Part shown: piece by piece, positions 23,027 to 33,100 of the stretch
Position numbering within the stretch: position 1 is the stretch's first letter
Layout: each line of letters starts with the position of its first letter
Assembly (NCBI GenBank): GCA_016110215.1
Contig: JADWQD010000010.1
Span: forward strand, 1,674,001-1,738,000
Source of the DNA: Capronia americana
Lineage: Eukaryota > Ascomycota > Eurotiomycetes > Chaetothyriales > Herpotrichiellaceae
Direction of reading: 5' to 3'
Length of the DNA: 64,000 nucleotides
Notes under the pieces: model-generated
The model's input: the letters and a program-made list of their open reading frames with translations, nothing else
Told to the model about the DNA's origin: nothing
Database searches by the model: none
Position numbers and translations under genes: made by a program

Positions 23027-24394
23027 ATGGCCGAAACTCCGCAGCAAGAGAAGCTGGAACAGAGATCTCCCATCACCGCATTGCCCTTCCCTCCAGTAAC
23101 CCCCGAGCACATCCTCAACACATCCTTCCACTCATGGTATCCTCGCTTCCGATCTTTGACGCCCAAAGCAAGACTTATCCCCCTCTCGCAACCGTTTCTG
23201 GACTATCTGCGCGCCGACGGCATCATCCTACCTCCCGAACATAAGTCCCCGACCACCGATGCCGAAGACTCAGGCTACGACGACGAGAGCCCTGATGATG
23301 AAGACGCAGAGCCCGACCCCTCTGAAAGCTGGCCGGACGTCCACGCTGCCATCAGCGCGACAATCAAGGAACTAGGCGGCAAGGTGGTCCCGAAGCTGAA
23401 CTGGTCGGCGCCCAAGGACGCCACCTGGATCGCCACCACCAACGACATGGAGTGTCGGACCCCCAACGACATCTACCTCCTCCTCAAGTCTAGCGACTTC
23501 ATCACCCACGACCTGGAGCACGCCTTTGACGGGTGTGTCCTTCCCACTCCGGCTGGAGGGGGCCAGAGCGAGGGCGAAGGCGAGGGCGAATCCCTCCCGA
23601 GCGTGCCCTACCACTTGGTCCTGCGCAAGGCGTTCAACCTCAACCCCAGTCTAGAATTCCGGTGTTTTGTGCGCCACCGTCGCGTGATTGCCATCTCCCA
23701 GCGCGAGATGAACCACTTTGACTTCCTGTTCGAGTTGCGCGAGCGGTTCGGCAGGCTGATTCGCGAGTTTGTGGACGACAGGCTGGGAGGGTTCCCGGAC
23801 GAGAACTTCGTGGTGGACGTGTATATCCCGCCGCCGCATGATAAAGTGTGGCTGATTGACGTGAATCCGTGGGCGCCGAGGACCGATCCGCTCCTGTTTT
23901 CGTGGTTGGAGCTGTTGACCTTGGAGGTTCCTGACGTGGAGCGGGGAGGACAGGCACAGACAGAGTCACATCCAGAAACAGATGGGGACCACGGTCGCGA
24001 AGAGTTCGTAAGACTGACGATCCAGTCTCAGACGACGTGTCGGGCATTCTCACAGCGGCCGGAGCGGGAGCGGGAGCGGGAGCAGGAACGGGATCAAGAC
24101 GACGAGTCGAGCGCGGAATCCGACGCCGAGGTGGATACCGAAACAATCTTCGTCCCTGAATTCCGGCTCGTCAAGCGCGACGACCCAGAAGCATACCAGT
24201 TCTCGGCGACGAAATACTCGGCGCATAAACTACCCAGAGACGTCGTGGACGCAAGCCTCGCCCCAGGAGGCATGAAGGACATGATGGAGGAGTGGAAGAG
24301 AGTCATGGAGCGACAACAGCGAGGCACGGATACGGATACGGACACGGACACAGACACAGATACAGACACAGATGCGAATGATGAGCAGACTTAA
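23027..24394 (+). CDS. cdc123: Cdc123-like translation initiation factor eIF2 assembly protein, 455 aa
   Basis: D123/Cdc123 family: an ATP-grasp-like chaperone that helps assemble the eIF2 heterotrimer through eIF2-gamma, needed for translation initiation and G1 progression. The frame is continuous. Diagnostic blocks are FHSWYPRFRSLTPKARLIPL near residue 30-55, GGKVVPKLNWSAPKDATWI (about 118), the EFRCFVRHRRVIAISQRE block (about 210), and VVDVYIPPPHDKVWLIDVNPWAPRTDPLLF (about 262-292) carrying the acidic metal/ATP residues of DVNPW. The ATG is in the ideal context GTCACCATGG. The C-terminal 100 residues are lineage-specific: an EREREREQERDQDD stretch, then a (Asp-Thr)n tail from a hexanucleotide microsatellite. 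The core length agrees with orthologues. Confidence 0.95.
   Translation: MAETPQQEKLEQRSPITALPFPPVTPEHILNTSFHSWYPRFRSLTPKARLIPLSQPFLDYLRADGIILPPEHKSPTTDAEDSGYDDESPDDEDAEPDPSESWPDVHAAISATIKELGGKVVPKLNWSAPKDATWIATTNDMECRTPNDIYLLLKSSDFITHDLEHAFDGCVLPTPAGGGQSEGEGEGESLPSVPYHLVLRKAFNLNPSLEFRCFVRHRRVIAISQREMNHFDFLFELRERFGRLIREFVDDRLGGFPDENFVVDVYIPPPHDKVWLIDVNPWAPRTDPLLFSWLELLTLEVPDVERGGQAQTESHPETDGDHGREEFVRLTIQSQTTCRAFSQRPEREREREQERDQDDESSAESDAEVDTETIFVPEFRLVKRDDPEAYQFSATKYSAHKLPRDVVDASLAPGGMKDMMEEWKRVMERQQRGTDTDTDTDTDTDTDTDANDEQT
24326..24373 (+). repeat. coding hexanucleotide microsatellite, (Asp-Thr)n in CDC123
   Basis: Tandem ACGGAT/ACGGAC/ACAGAC/ACAGAT units (eight in a row) encode an alternating Thr-Asp run just before the stop of CDC123. 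Third-position variation among units shows it is not recent. Confidence 0.9.
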
Positions 24395-26036
24395 CTTGAC
24401 GACAAGGTGGATTGTCCTTACCACCGTTGCGAGAGACACATGCGGCGGGGACGGCTATGTATGTGTGGAGAGGGATCACCGTCTTAAGTTCCCATATACG
24501 AGTGAGTATCTATGCATGCCCACCATCGAACTCTCCAATCATTCAACGGTCCCGAGCGGCAGAGAAGAGAAGAACAGCGCAGAGCAGAGCAGAGCAATGC
24601 TGCCCATGAACCCAAGCTGCACGCCCAATTCAAAGCGGCCGGGGAGTGAAAAGAAAGAACACATAAGTGAGAATAAACTCACTTCGACAGAGACGACGCC
24701 CGTGCCACGAGGACTGTATTTGCGGATACAAGTACTCAACATTCTCACCTCCCTTGACATTTGCCACGCATGTACACACCACATCACACATTCCACCACA
24801 TCAAAGCAACGTCCTCGTAACGGCACGGCCGGTAAGGCAAGCAAGCAAGCAAGCACACACGCACGCACGCAGGTACGGATGCCGTGGTAATTCACCATCT
24901 CTCTACGTCTACGGCTTCATGGCGGCTAGAGAGATCAAACCCCAGGCAGTGATATGAAACGTTGGCAAGGCTGACACCGCTGGGTATGGTGGCGTCGTGG
25001 CGTCGGAGTACGAGTCTAGTCAAAAGGACTGCCAAATGCTGTATTCAGACATGAGTTGGCTTCATTGAACTCCGTGGTGATTGAACTGCACATCTTTCGA
25101 ATGATGCCTCCGCTTCCTCCACTTCCACGCTATCACGGTGGTCGATACGAGTTTGGAAAAGATCAGATCCTCCAGTTGGGGCTTATCTCTATGTCTGTAG
25201 ATCTCCTACTCCTCGCCAATCAGCAAGCTCCCATCCAAAGACCCAAACCTTACCACTCTGGCCTAGTATTCTGTTCCGTCCGCTCATCCATCAACACACC
25301 AGACACAACACACCCGTGTGCCTACCTACTTACCCTGGAAGTGATAAGCCGCCGTCAGAATGGCATTCCTGTCCATAGATGTTCGAGATCCGAAGATTCC
25401 CGCTCTTATCAAAGATGGGATTCTGGAGTCTTGGCGCATCGCATGCATCTCCGGGGGACGTCAACCCAGCCAGGAGCCTCTCATGTCCAAGACACGCTCC
25501 AAAGCTTCTCATTCACCCTTTCCTCTATTGATATGACCGCACGACTTGTGCACCGGCTGTCGCGGTCCAGATAACGAGGACACCGAGCCAAGCACGCCCA
25601 ACAGCCGTTGATGTGATCTTCCAAGCCATACTTTGTCGGTCATGCAGCGTCGTCCAGATACCAGCCTTATGCTTATCTTGATGGGGTTCAACGGCGTCCT
25701 CCTAAATCGCCGCGAGCTACAAGGGCTTATGTTGCTTTTGCTCAAAACGGCGTTGATGATGCATGCTTGATTACCTTGTTGGGAATATCGTGTCGTTTGA
25801 GCAGTGATTCTGCTTCTTGACCCGGACTCTTGAGGGGATTTGTCAACGCCGGTGCGCACGAGTTTGCATGTACCAATCCGGATACTGTACACTTACCAGC
25901 TATTCGGGGATTTGTATGGGCCTGCAGAGCTACGTCCGCCTCGATTGAGAGGGCATTCGATATATATCTTCTACCAAATGCCCCCTTTTCGTTCACCTGT
26001 TTTTGGATACATTCCTCAGACTTGCCAGCCGTCACC
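24395..26036. other. intergenic region between CDC123 and the FNT transporter
   Basis: About 1.6 kb with no firm gene. AG/CA-rich microrepeats occur at about 24575-24600 (AGCAGAGC) and 24838-24872 (GCAA, then CGCA units). A 58-codon ATG frame at 25360-25536 has a fair start context (AGAATGG) and an ordinary-looking composition but no known relatives that I can name. The final 100 nt lead into the transporter start. Confidence 0.4.
25360..25536 (+). CDS. possible 58-aa small ORF
   Basis: Begins MAFLSIDVRDPKIPALIKDG and ends in LLI-stop. It was noticed because composition and start context (A at -3, G at +4) look better than surrounding chance frames. No homologue, domain or splice support can be named, so it could be a chance frame in intergenic DNA. 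Confidence 0.18.
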   Translation: MAFLSIDVRDPKIPALIKDGILESWRIACISGGRQPSQEPLMSKTRSKASHSPFPLLI

Positions 26037-27137
26037 ATGTACAACTGCTACACTCCTCAAGAGACGGCCGAGATTGTCTCTCGGATCGGTGTTCTTAAGG
26101 GTAACATGCCGTTGGACAAGGTATTCTTCAGTTCGGTGTCGGCTGGATGTCTGCTGGCTTTTGCCTGTGCCACCGCCTTGTCCACGAACGCGTCTCCTTG
26201 GTACCAGGAGAACGCCCCCGGCCTGATCCGGACAGTATCGGCACTCGTTTTTCCATACGGGCTGTGCATGATCGTGCTTACTGGTGCTGATTTGTGCACT
26301 GGCAGCTTCATGGTATGCCCCAATGTTGGGAAACAGAAAAACCAGGCCAGTGGGCTGACCTCACACCAATAGTTCACCGCAGTGGCTGTCTTCCACCGAC
26401 GACTCAGCCTGCTCAAGATGTTGATTCATTGGGTCGTCACGTTCTGGGGCAATCTGGCGGGCTCTCTGTTCATCATGGCGCTCATCACTGGCTACGGCGG
26501 CACTTTTGACTCCGCGGCATATAAGACCGAGGCCATCAAGTTCGCGGTCACCAAGCAGGTGACGCCGGAGTGGCATCAAGTCTTCCTTAGGGGTATTGGC
26601 GCCAACTGGCTGGTCTGCCTGGCTTGCTACCTGGGCATGTCAGGCCGAGAATATTTCAGCAAGATAGTTGGTATGACCAATATCTATGGCCGCATCCTCA
26701 AGCTCTATTGACGTTCGTTTCAGGTATCTGGTGGCCGACATTCGCTTTCGTGTCTCTCGGATTCGATCACGTCGTCGCGAACATGTTTTTCGTCCCGACA
26801 GGCATTTGGCACGACGCTCCAGGGATTAGCATCGGCCTATACATCTGGAAAGGTATCATTCCTGCCGGCCTCGGAAACGTCATCGGAGGCACTTTGTTTG
26901 TCGGAGCGTAAGTTGCTCGAAGATTGCATACTGGTCAGCAGCTGACAAGTCTTTAGGTACTATTGGTATCAGTATCTACAAGGTGTTGGCGAGGATGCCA
27001 TCCTAATCGATGGCGTACCGTACGGGGGTTCTGCCAGCGGCCCCGTGGATCTTGGAAGAAGGAAGATTGGCGACGAAGAGACCTTGAGAGGTGTAAGTCC
27101 GGAAAAGGAGATCCGTGGTGGTGGAGGCGGAGGCTAG
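26037..27137 (+). CDS. formate/nitrite transporter family protein, 312 aa, four exons
   Basis: FNT-family channel or transporter of the plasma membrane, related to the NitA nitrite transporter of Aspergillus. Proposed exons: 26037-26312, 26373-26670, 26724-26907, 26957-27137; introns of 49-60 nt, GT-AG, frame kept. Six hydrophobic segments are visible. FNT signatures are the ETAEIVSRIGVLKGNMPLDKVF opening, the GADLCTGSFM loop after TM2/3, HWVVTFWGNLAGSL, GANWLVCLACYLGMSGRE, FDHVVANMFFVPTGI and the final GNVIGGTLFVGAYYWYQYL. The C-terminal tail is cytosolic and ends in a Gly run. The start ATG lies in GTCACCATG; the upstream open frame has no FNT residues. Direction and substrate (nitrite versus formate) cannot be told from sequence. 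No nitrate or nitrite reductase gene is in the window. Confidence 0.93.
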
Positions 27138-27635
27138 ACTTGCGTCGGCAGTGGATGTAATCGTGGGATTCAGAAAAGATGAAGCTAGCCTTGTGTAAGA
27201 AGGTAGAGCACCTGCGATTTGTATTGATATTGCGCGACAGCAGCAACTGCACCAGTATGTCCGAAAAGCTAGAGACAACAGGTTGAGCCGCAGAAGCTGG
27301 ACATTCTAACCACCTGCTCCTATCGAACCATGAGTGGCCGAATTACAAGATTGGCGGCGTATCATCAACGAAACAAATGCGCAAATGTTGTATCTTCGGC
27401 CGTGGCTGTGGTATGGATGAGGGGAAAGTGAAGTGAAGCCGACGAGAGAATGAAAGAGACTCGCGCAGCAATGACTGCCCGCACTAAACCATAAATGGAA
27501 AAACACCAACAACGCGACCAGGGTTCGCCATTATTCGACATTCTCGTACTCGTCCTTGTGCAATCACATCTACACAGTACACTGTTCAGGAAGCATCACA
27601 CCGTCGTATGACTTCGTCCGCATAGACACACCACG
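27138..27635. other. intergenic region between FNT and Cut12-like genes
   Basis: About 500 nt between two same-strand genes, holding a transcript end and the promoter of the next gene. No coding frame is supported. Confidence 0.5.
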
Positions 27636-29063
27636 ATGCCCGGCGATGCTACTATCCTCGAAGGGCCAGTGACCCCGGCGCCCGTGTTTGCCTATCGCGC
27701 ACTCCGCAGCATCTTCTTTGCTTCACCTGACTCGTCCCCCGAACATCACAACAAAGAAAACATAATACCGACATATGCGAGCTCGCCGACAAAGCCAAAA
27801 ATAACTCTGACGGATGCTCCCCGGCTCACCCCGCAACACAAGCGCAAGAGGGACAGCAGCAATGAAGAGGCCATTCTCTCTCCTACCAAGGGCATTCTTA
27901 GGACACCGGGGCTCGCTACGCCACGAGCAAAGTACTTGAAGGACATCAACGTCAAGTTCAAAAGCGTCAGCCCAGAAGCTCGAAAGTCCGACCCCGTCGT
28001 GGGTGCTAGCGGCATTTCCAATGCCAAAGTCAACAATGCGACGCAAGCAGTCCGCCCCTCGAAGTCCGCATACCACCTTCCATCGTCCTCCCAACCGCGA
28101 ACATCCAACACTGCGTCGGACGAACGCGTAGAGAACGTGGCGCAGCTACCTGTCGGCAATGCGGCATTGACAGCGGCATCATGCTCGATCCTCCCCGGCT
28201 CGATCGAAGCCTACATGGCCCAAACAGAGAAGGAGATGAAGCGCCTGATCCGTTACGGAAAGAAGATGCGCGAATATGCTTTGAAAAAGGATGCCGAGAA
28301 CCAGGAACTGAAGATCATGATCGAGGAACTCAGACAACAAAACGAGCGGTTAAAGAGTGGTACCTTCGACCCTGCGCATGACCAGAAAGAACCACTCCTC
28401 GCCCTCAGCCGCGAGAAACAGGACGGAAATGAGACAGAGGCGTGGACGCGGGCACAAACGCACGCGAGGACCAGTAAGGCGGAAAATCCGATAACGAAGG
28501 CTGTATCCCCAGCCTTAAGGACCAAGAATCAAGGCCACGTCCGTCACGAAGTCGATAAAGTCGAGACCACAGTGCGGGTCCACGCAATAAAGAACCTGAC
28601 AGCTCGGGGAAGGAGCCCGTCCCTCGCCCTGAAGCCAGGGAAAAGCGCCCCCCAAGCGACATCAGACTTGCGTCGAAGATGTTCCTCTCCCGCCAGAACC
28701 ATGTCTACATCGACGACTTCTGCCAAGCCCTCACACGGTGCTGCTTCTCAACAGACCGGTCCTGCAACAACATCCATTCCCGCAACCTCTATGAGCACCG
28801 GTCCATCTAATAACGGAACCTTAAGGCTTCCTCCCGACCGCGCGGCGGCCGCTCGCGAACGGCTGCGGAAACGCGCTGCAGCAAGGAAAGCGAGTGCCGA
28901 CGCCAGCGCCGACGCTGTTACGGTAACCAACAACGCGAGGGACGTCCATGCTGCTAAGGACAATCCATCCCAGCAGAAGCCATCCGTCGAGGCCGCGAAA
29001 GAGAGGGACCCGCCGGCCGGGATCGACGAACCGAGCTTCGACTGGGCGAACCTTGATGCGTAA
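27636..29063 (+). CDS. cut12: Cut12-like spindle pole body-associated protein, 475 aa
   Basis: Resembles the fungal Cut12 / spindle pole body-associated family, which links the pole body to mitotic entry control. Two family-like blocks are visible: SPTKGILRTPGLATPRAKYLKD with INVKFKSVSPE (about residues 82-114), and a central coiled coil with the EAYMAQTEKEMKRLIRYGKK start (about 190-240). The remainder is disordered and Ser/Thr/Pro-rich, with several SP/TP sites, as expected for a Cdk or Polo substrate. A KEN-x-x-P sequence at residues 40-45 resembles an APC/C degron. The C-terminus is Ala/Arg-rich (RAAAARERLRKRAAARK) and ends FDWANLDA. The frame is continuous and the ATG is the first in frame. 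The assignment rests on the two blocks and overall layout; identity with S. pombe Cut12 is not shown. Confidence 0.8.
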   Translation: MPGDATILEGPVTPAPVFAYRALRSIFFASPDSSPEHHNKENIIPTYASSPTKPKITLTDAPRLTPQHKRKRDSSNEEAILSPTKGILRTPGLATPRAKYLKDINVKFKSVSPEARKSDPVVGASGISNAKVNNATQAVRPSKSAYHLPSSSQPRTSNTASDERVENVAQLPVGNAALTAASCSILPGSIEAYMAQTEKEMKRLIRYGKKMREYALKKDAENQELKIMIEELRQQNERLKSGTFDPAHDQKEPLLALSREKQDGNETEAWTRAQTHARTSKAENPITKAVSPALRTKNQGHVRHEVDKVETTVRVHAIKNLTARGRSPSLALKPGKSAPQATSDLRRRCSSPARTMSTSTTSAKPSHGAASQQTGPATTSIPATSMSTGPSNNGTLRLPPDRAAAARERLRKRAAARKASADASADAVTVTNNARDVHAAKDNPSQQKPSVEAAKERDPPAGIDEPSFDWANLDA

Positions 29064-30193
29064 TTGCTTTCAGCTCGCTGGGATGGATGGAAGACCCACG
29101 CGTTTCTGGAACTTGGGGTATTATTCTGATAGATAGGACAGCCGCGGCTAGTTGAATACAAGATGTTGGTTGACGCTGTGTTACGTTTCACACAATACAT
29201 CCCCCTTGTGCCGTGACGTGGGTGCATACAGCGGTACAGAGAGAACGAGTGTTTGATTCAAAGAGCCTCTTGACGAGTGTAGAGGTTCAGGCCAGAATAC
29301 TCTGCTTTCATCGCCCCTTGTGGCAGACTATGAGATACCTCAAGTCAGATCCGTAGCCAGGCTGATTGGTATGAACCAGCTGAGGAGGAGACACCCAGCG
29401 AGTTTCTTGACATGATCAAAGACGAGGCGCCTGGCCATTCACTTGGTAAGTCATCCAAGGATTTTCGGCAACTGTGTAGGGACACCTCGATGGATGGTGA
29501 GGTTGGTTTACAGCGAGTCAGGAAACGTGTCACGCTCTATCCATCAAGGGAATGCGACATTTCTTCCATGCCCACTTCTTCGCAATTGCAGGTTTTTCAG
29601 CGGGGGAAGTCGTATGTAGGTCCCCCTTGGCGTCGTCTCCGTTCACTGCCGCCTGTCTTCCGCTCGCCGGATTGAAAATGTACGGGGGAGACCCGGTCAT
29701 CTATCTTCATGCTCCGTCTAAAGCACGACCTTGAAGCTTGACGGCGGAGTTAACACACTGTCCTCTTCGGCACGCTCGTTTTTCAATCTCGAGCATCACA
29801 CGCCGTAAGGAGGGAATGCAGAAACGGATCGGGAGACATTCTACCCGCGACCGGGTTGACTCACCGCGTCCGCCCCAGTCAGTGATATTCTCAACTGACC
29901 GGTCCCGGTCCACGCCTCATAAGGGGGCGACCATACGTTCCGTCACCATCTCGTGTCTGGACGCCTGTCGCTATGCTATGCTACGCTATGCTACGTTATG
30001 CAACGCTCCGATAGTTTCACCCCCAAGCCGGCATGTTACCGGTGTTCCGTGCGCGGTCACATAAAGTCGACACATAACCGTCTGATCAGTAGCACTTTCT
30101 CTCCTTTCTTTCCTTTTCATATCCAGCCGAAGGAAAATGAGAGAGATAAAAATCTCCTAGCTCGTGCGGTGCTTGATGCTCATGACTGAAGCT
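29064..30193. other. convergent intergenic region
   Basis: 1.1 kb between the 3' ends of the Cut12-like gene (+) and SEN1 (-). No coding frame is supported. It contains the CTATG-type array at 29971-30005. Confidence 0.5.
29971..30005. repeat. CTATG/CTACG pentanucleotide array
   Basis: Seven imperfect 5-bp units (CTATG, CTACG, TTATG, CAACG variants) about 190 bp beyond the stop codon of SEN1. Confidence 0.8.
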
Positions 30194-33100
30194 CTATTTT
30201 CGTTTGACAAACATGTCCTCAGCGTTCACCTTCTTCTTTCTCACCATTGGCGCTCCACCGTTTGGAAGACCAGGCCGTGCCGGCGCGCGTGGCGGCAACC
30301 CCGCTGATGCGGGAGGAGGTCGTGGCGGCAACCCAGCTGATCCGGGAGGAGGTCGTCCGGATCCAACCCCGCCTCGAGGACCGATCGGGGCACTGTCACG
30401 GGGGGGATCCTTGTTGGTCATTCCCGGGGACCTGCTTTCCTGGTTGGATCTCGGTATCTTCGCTCTGTCGGAGGAGCTACTTGACGGGTCGCGTTTGCGT
30501 TTGGGCCCATCGGCTCTGCCGAGCGTCGAGACTGTACTCTTGATGGTCGGGATGGCGTGCGCCTCGCGCTCCTTGTCTGCTCGTCGCTGGCGCGCCCTGT
30601 CGCGCATGTTCCCATACCGGACTTCCTCTTGGCGAAGCCTTTCCTGCTGTGCCTTGTCCAGACGGTTGTCTAGTGGAGCTTTGCACTGATCCGCGGTGTG
30701 GCCGACTCCACCGCAGGACAGGCAGCGAGGTTCAGTACAATGGGTCAGGGTGTGTCCGGTGCCGTTACATCGCCGGCACTTTCCGTATTGCTCGACCAGG
30801 GCTGCTTCGTTGTCACAAGCGGAGCTGAAGTGCTCGTATGATCCACAGATCCCGCAGTTGTGAAGGTCGTTGAGCCCATTGGCACCGCCAGACGGAGTGT
30901 AATCGCTCGCACCGGCTGCAGCATGGGAAGATTGCGTCCTGGGCTCGAGATGTGGTCTGCTTGGCGGGGCATGCGGCACGCGGCTTGATTCCTCTCTCGT
31001 CAACTCTTGTCTGGCCATCGACTGGGCAGAATCCTGTCGCCTGGCTTCGGGTTTTGCGACCGAAGCTGTCGAGGACTGCCTCGAGAGGGCACTGCTCGGT
31101 CTGGAGGGTAAAGGCGTGCCTTGATTGGATGTGCCCGCCGATCGAGCGGCGTCTCGCACACCCTTCACCGACGTCGGGGAGGGCTCCTTGAAAGCCGCAT
31201 TGGCGGTAGAAGATTCTTCGGAGTGAGTCGAGCCTTTCACGGTCTCAGACGTCGACTTGCCGGAGTCCATCATCTCAATGTCGTCCTTCATCATGTCCTC
31301 GCTTAAGACTTGCCGGTTGAGCAACTTGGCAATATCTCCGTCCGTGTAGAGTTTTCTCTCTTTGGCATCGGTGATCAAGGCACGCCAGAACTCGCCCTGC
31401 ATCAACGCCTGAGAGTTACCCAGCACCCATAGCGAGCATTTGGCGCGAGTCAGACCGACGTTCATGCGTCGAATGTCGTTCAAGAACCCGATGCCTTTTG
31501 TGGACGCTCGGACGCACGAGAAGATGATGATTTCGCTCTCTCGACCCTGGAAGGCGTCGGTCGTGTTGAACTCGATCTTGGAGTAGATGCCATCTCCATA
31601 TTCGTTCTGGAAGCGCCGCTTCAGTTCTTTCAGCTGACCCTTGTACGGCGTGATGATGCCGATCTTTCCTGCGAAGTCGTACTTGCGAACGTCCGTCGTC
31701 AGTCTCCTGTACATCTGCATCGCAACCATGATCTCCGCAGGGTTGACCAGCGAATGGCCCTTCGTGGCTGCCTGGCTCATGCCCTGGACGTCGAAGAATC
31801 GGTACGGCGCAAAGAGGTCGCTATGATGCCACGGTCTTCTTCGGAGCTTGGCCATGCCGTCGCCGTCCTTCAACCGAGAGTCGTAGAAGGTCTTGCTCGG
31901 GAACAGACTGATCTCGGGATGCATACGATATTGCGTGTCCAACAGATGCACGTCCTTCTTGTGGTTGTTCTCCATGCGCGCGAATAAACTTTGCTCGTAC
32001 TGGAATTTTGCGGCGGTGCGGGACAACACCGTCGGCGGCAATTGCTTCGGGTCGCCGACAAGGATACATTTTGAACAGCCGTATTTGAGAGGGATCAAGG
32101 CCGACAACTCGATGGATTGCGCCGCCTCGTCGATGATGACCGTTTCGAATTCGACGTTGAGGCCTTGGAATAGCTCGTGACCGCTCCCGCTCAGGGTGGC
32201 GCAGAGAACATGGGCCCCGTCGAGGATCTCTTGTTGGACTCGTTTCCGTGTGAGATCCATGTCTCGAGATGCCGTGTTTTGCTTCTCTCGCATGTCGTCG
32301 ATCTTGCCGCCCAACCCTCTCTGCTTACGGACGAGCGCGTCCAGGAGCTGTTCCTCCTTCAACAACGACGTCTCACCTTTGCCTCGACGTTCACTGACGC
32401 TGTCCCGCAAATTTCTCAATTCTTCGGAGACTTGTTTGTGCTCCATCATCAACGCATGGACGTCTTCTCCCGGACCCTTGGGCGCCGCGGTGGCAAGTTT
32501 AGCGTTGACCAGCTCCTCGAGAGTCACGTCCTTCACATTGTTGTTGATGGCCTCACTACGACCCAAGCGGACGACCGACACCTTCTCGGACGAACCGTCC
32601 AGCATCGTGACACCACTCTTGAACCGCATCACCAGTTCATCGACGGCGGCATTGCTGGGGGCGCAGACGAGCAATTTCTTGCTGGCCGGCGGCGGCCGAG
32701 GTGCACCCTGGGCGGCGTTCAGCTTCAGGCCCGTACCCTGCTTCTTGACGAACCCCGTCAACATGGCGCCGACCAGCGCGCAAATAGTCTTGGTCTTACC
32801 GGACCCAGGTGGACCCTGAATCAAGGTGAAGGCGTCGTTGTCAAGTGCGGACTTCACGGCCTTGGCCTGGGCAAGGTTCACGTTGTAGGTTTTCTTGATC
32901 GGCCGGAGCACGTCATCCGCATAGTCCAATATCGGCGAAGGTTTCGCCCGGATGATCTCGTCACAGAGGTCGTAGTACTGCAATGCCATCAACGCGCCGT
33001 ACTCTCTCTCCAAGGGCGTCAGGGACTGAATTTGTACACCATGGACCACGGCCTTGTCGCTCAGGTACGGTCGAAGAGGATTATTGGCAGCATTGACTCG

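Noticed and set aside
25830..26036. Upstream in-frame extension of the formate/nitrite transporter
   Set aside because: No FNT-like residues, and the ATG at 26037 has a near-perfect start context.
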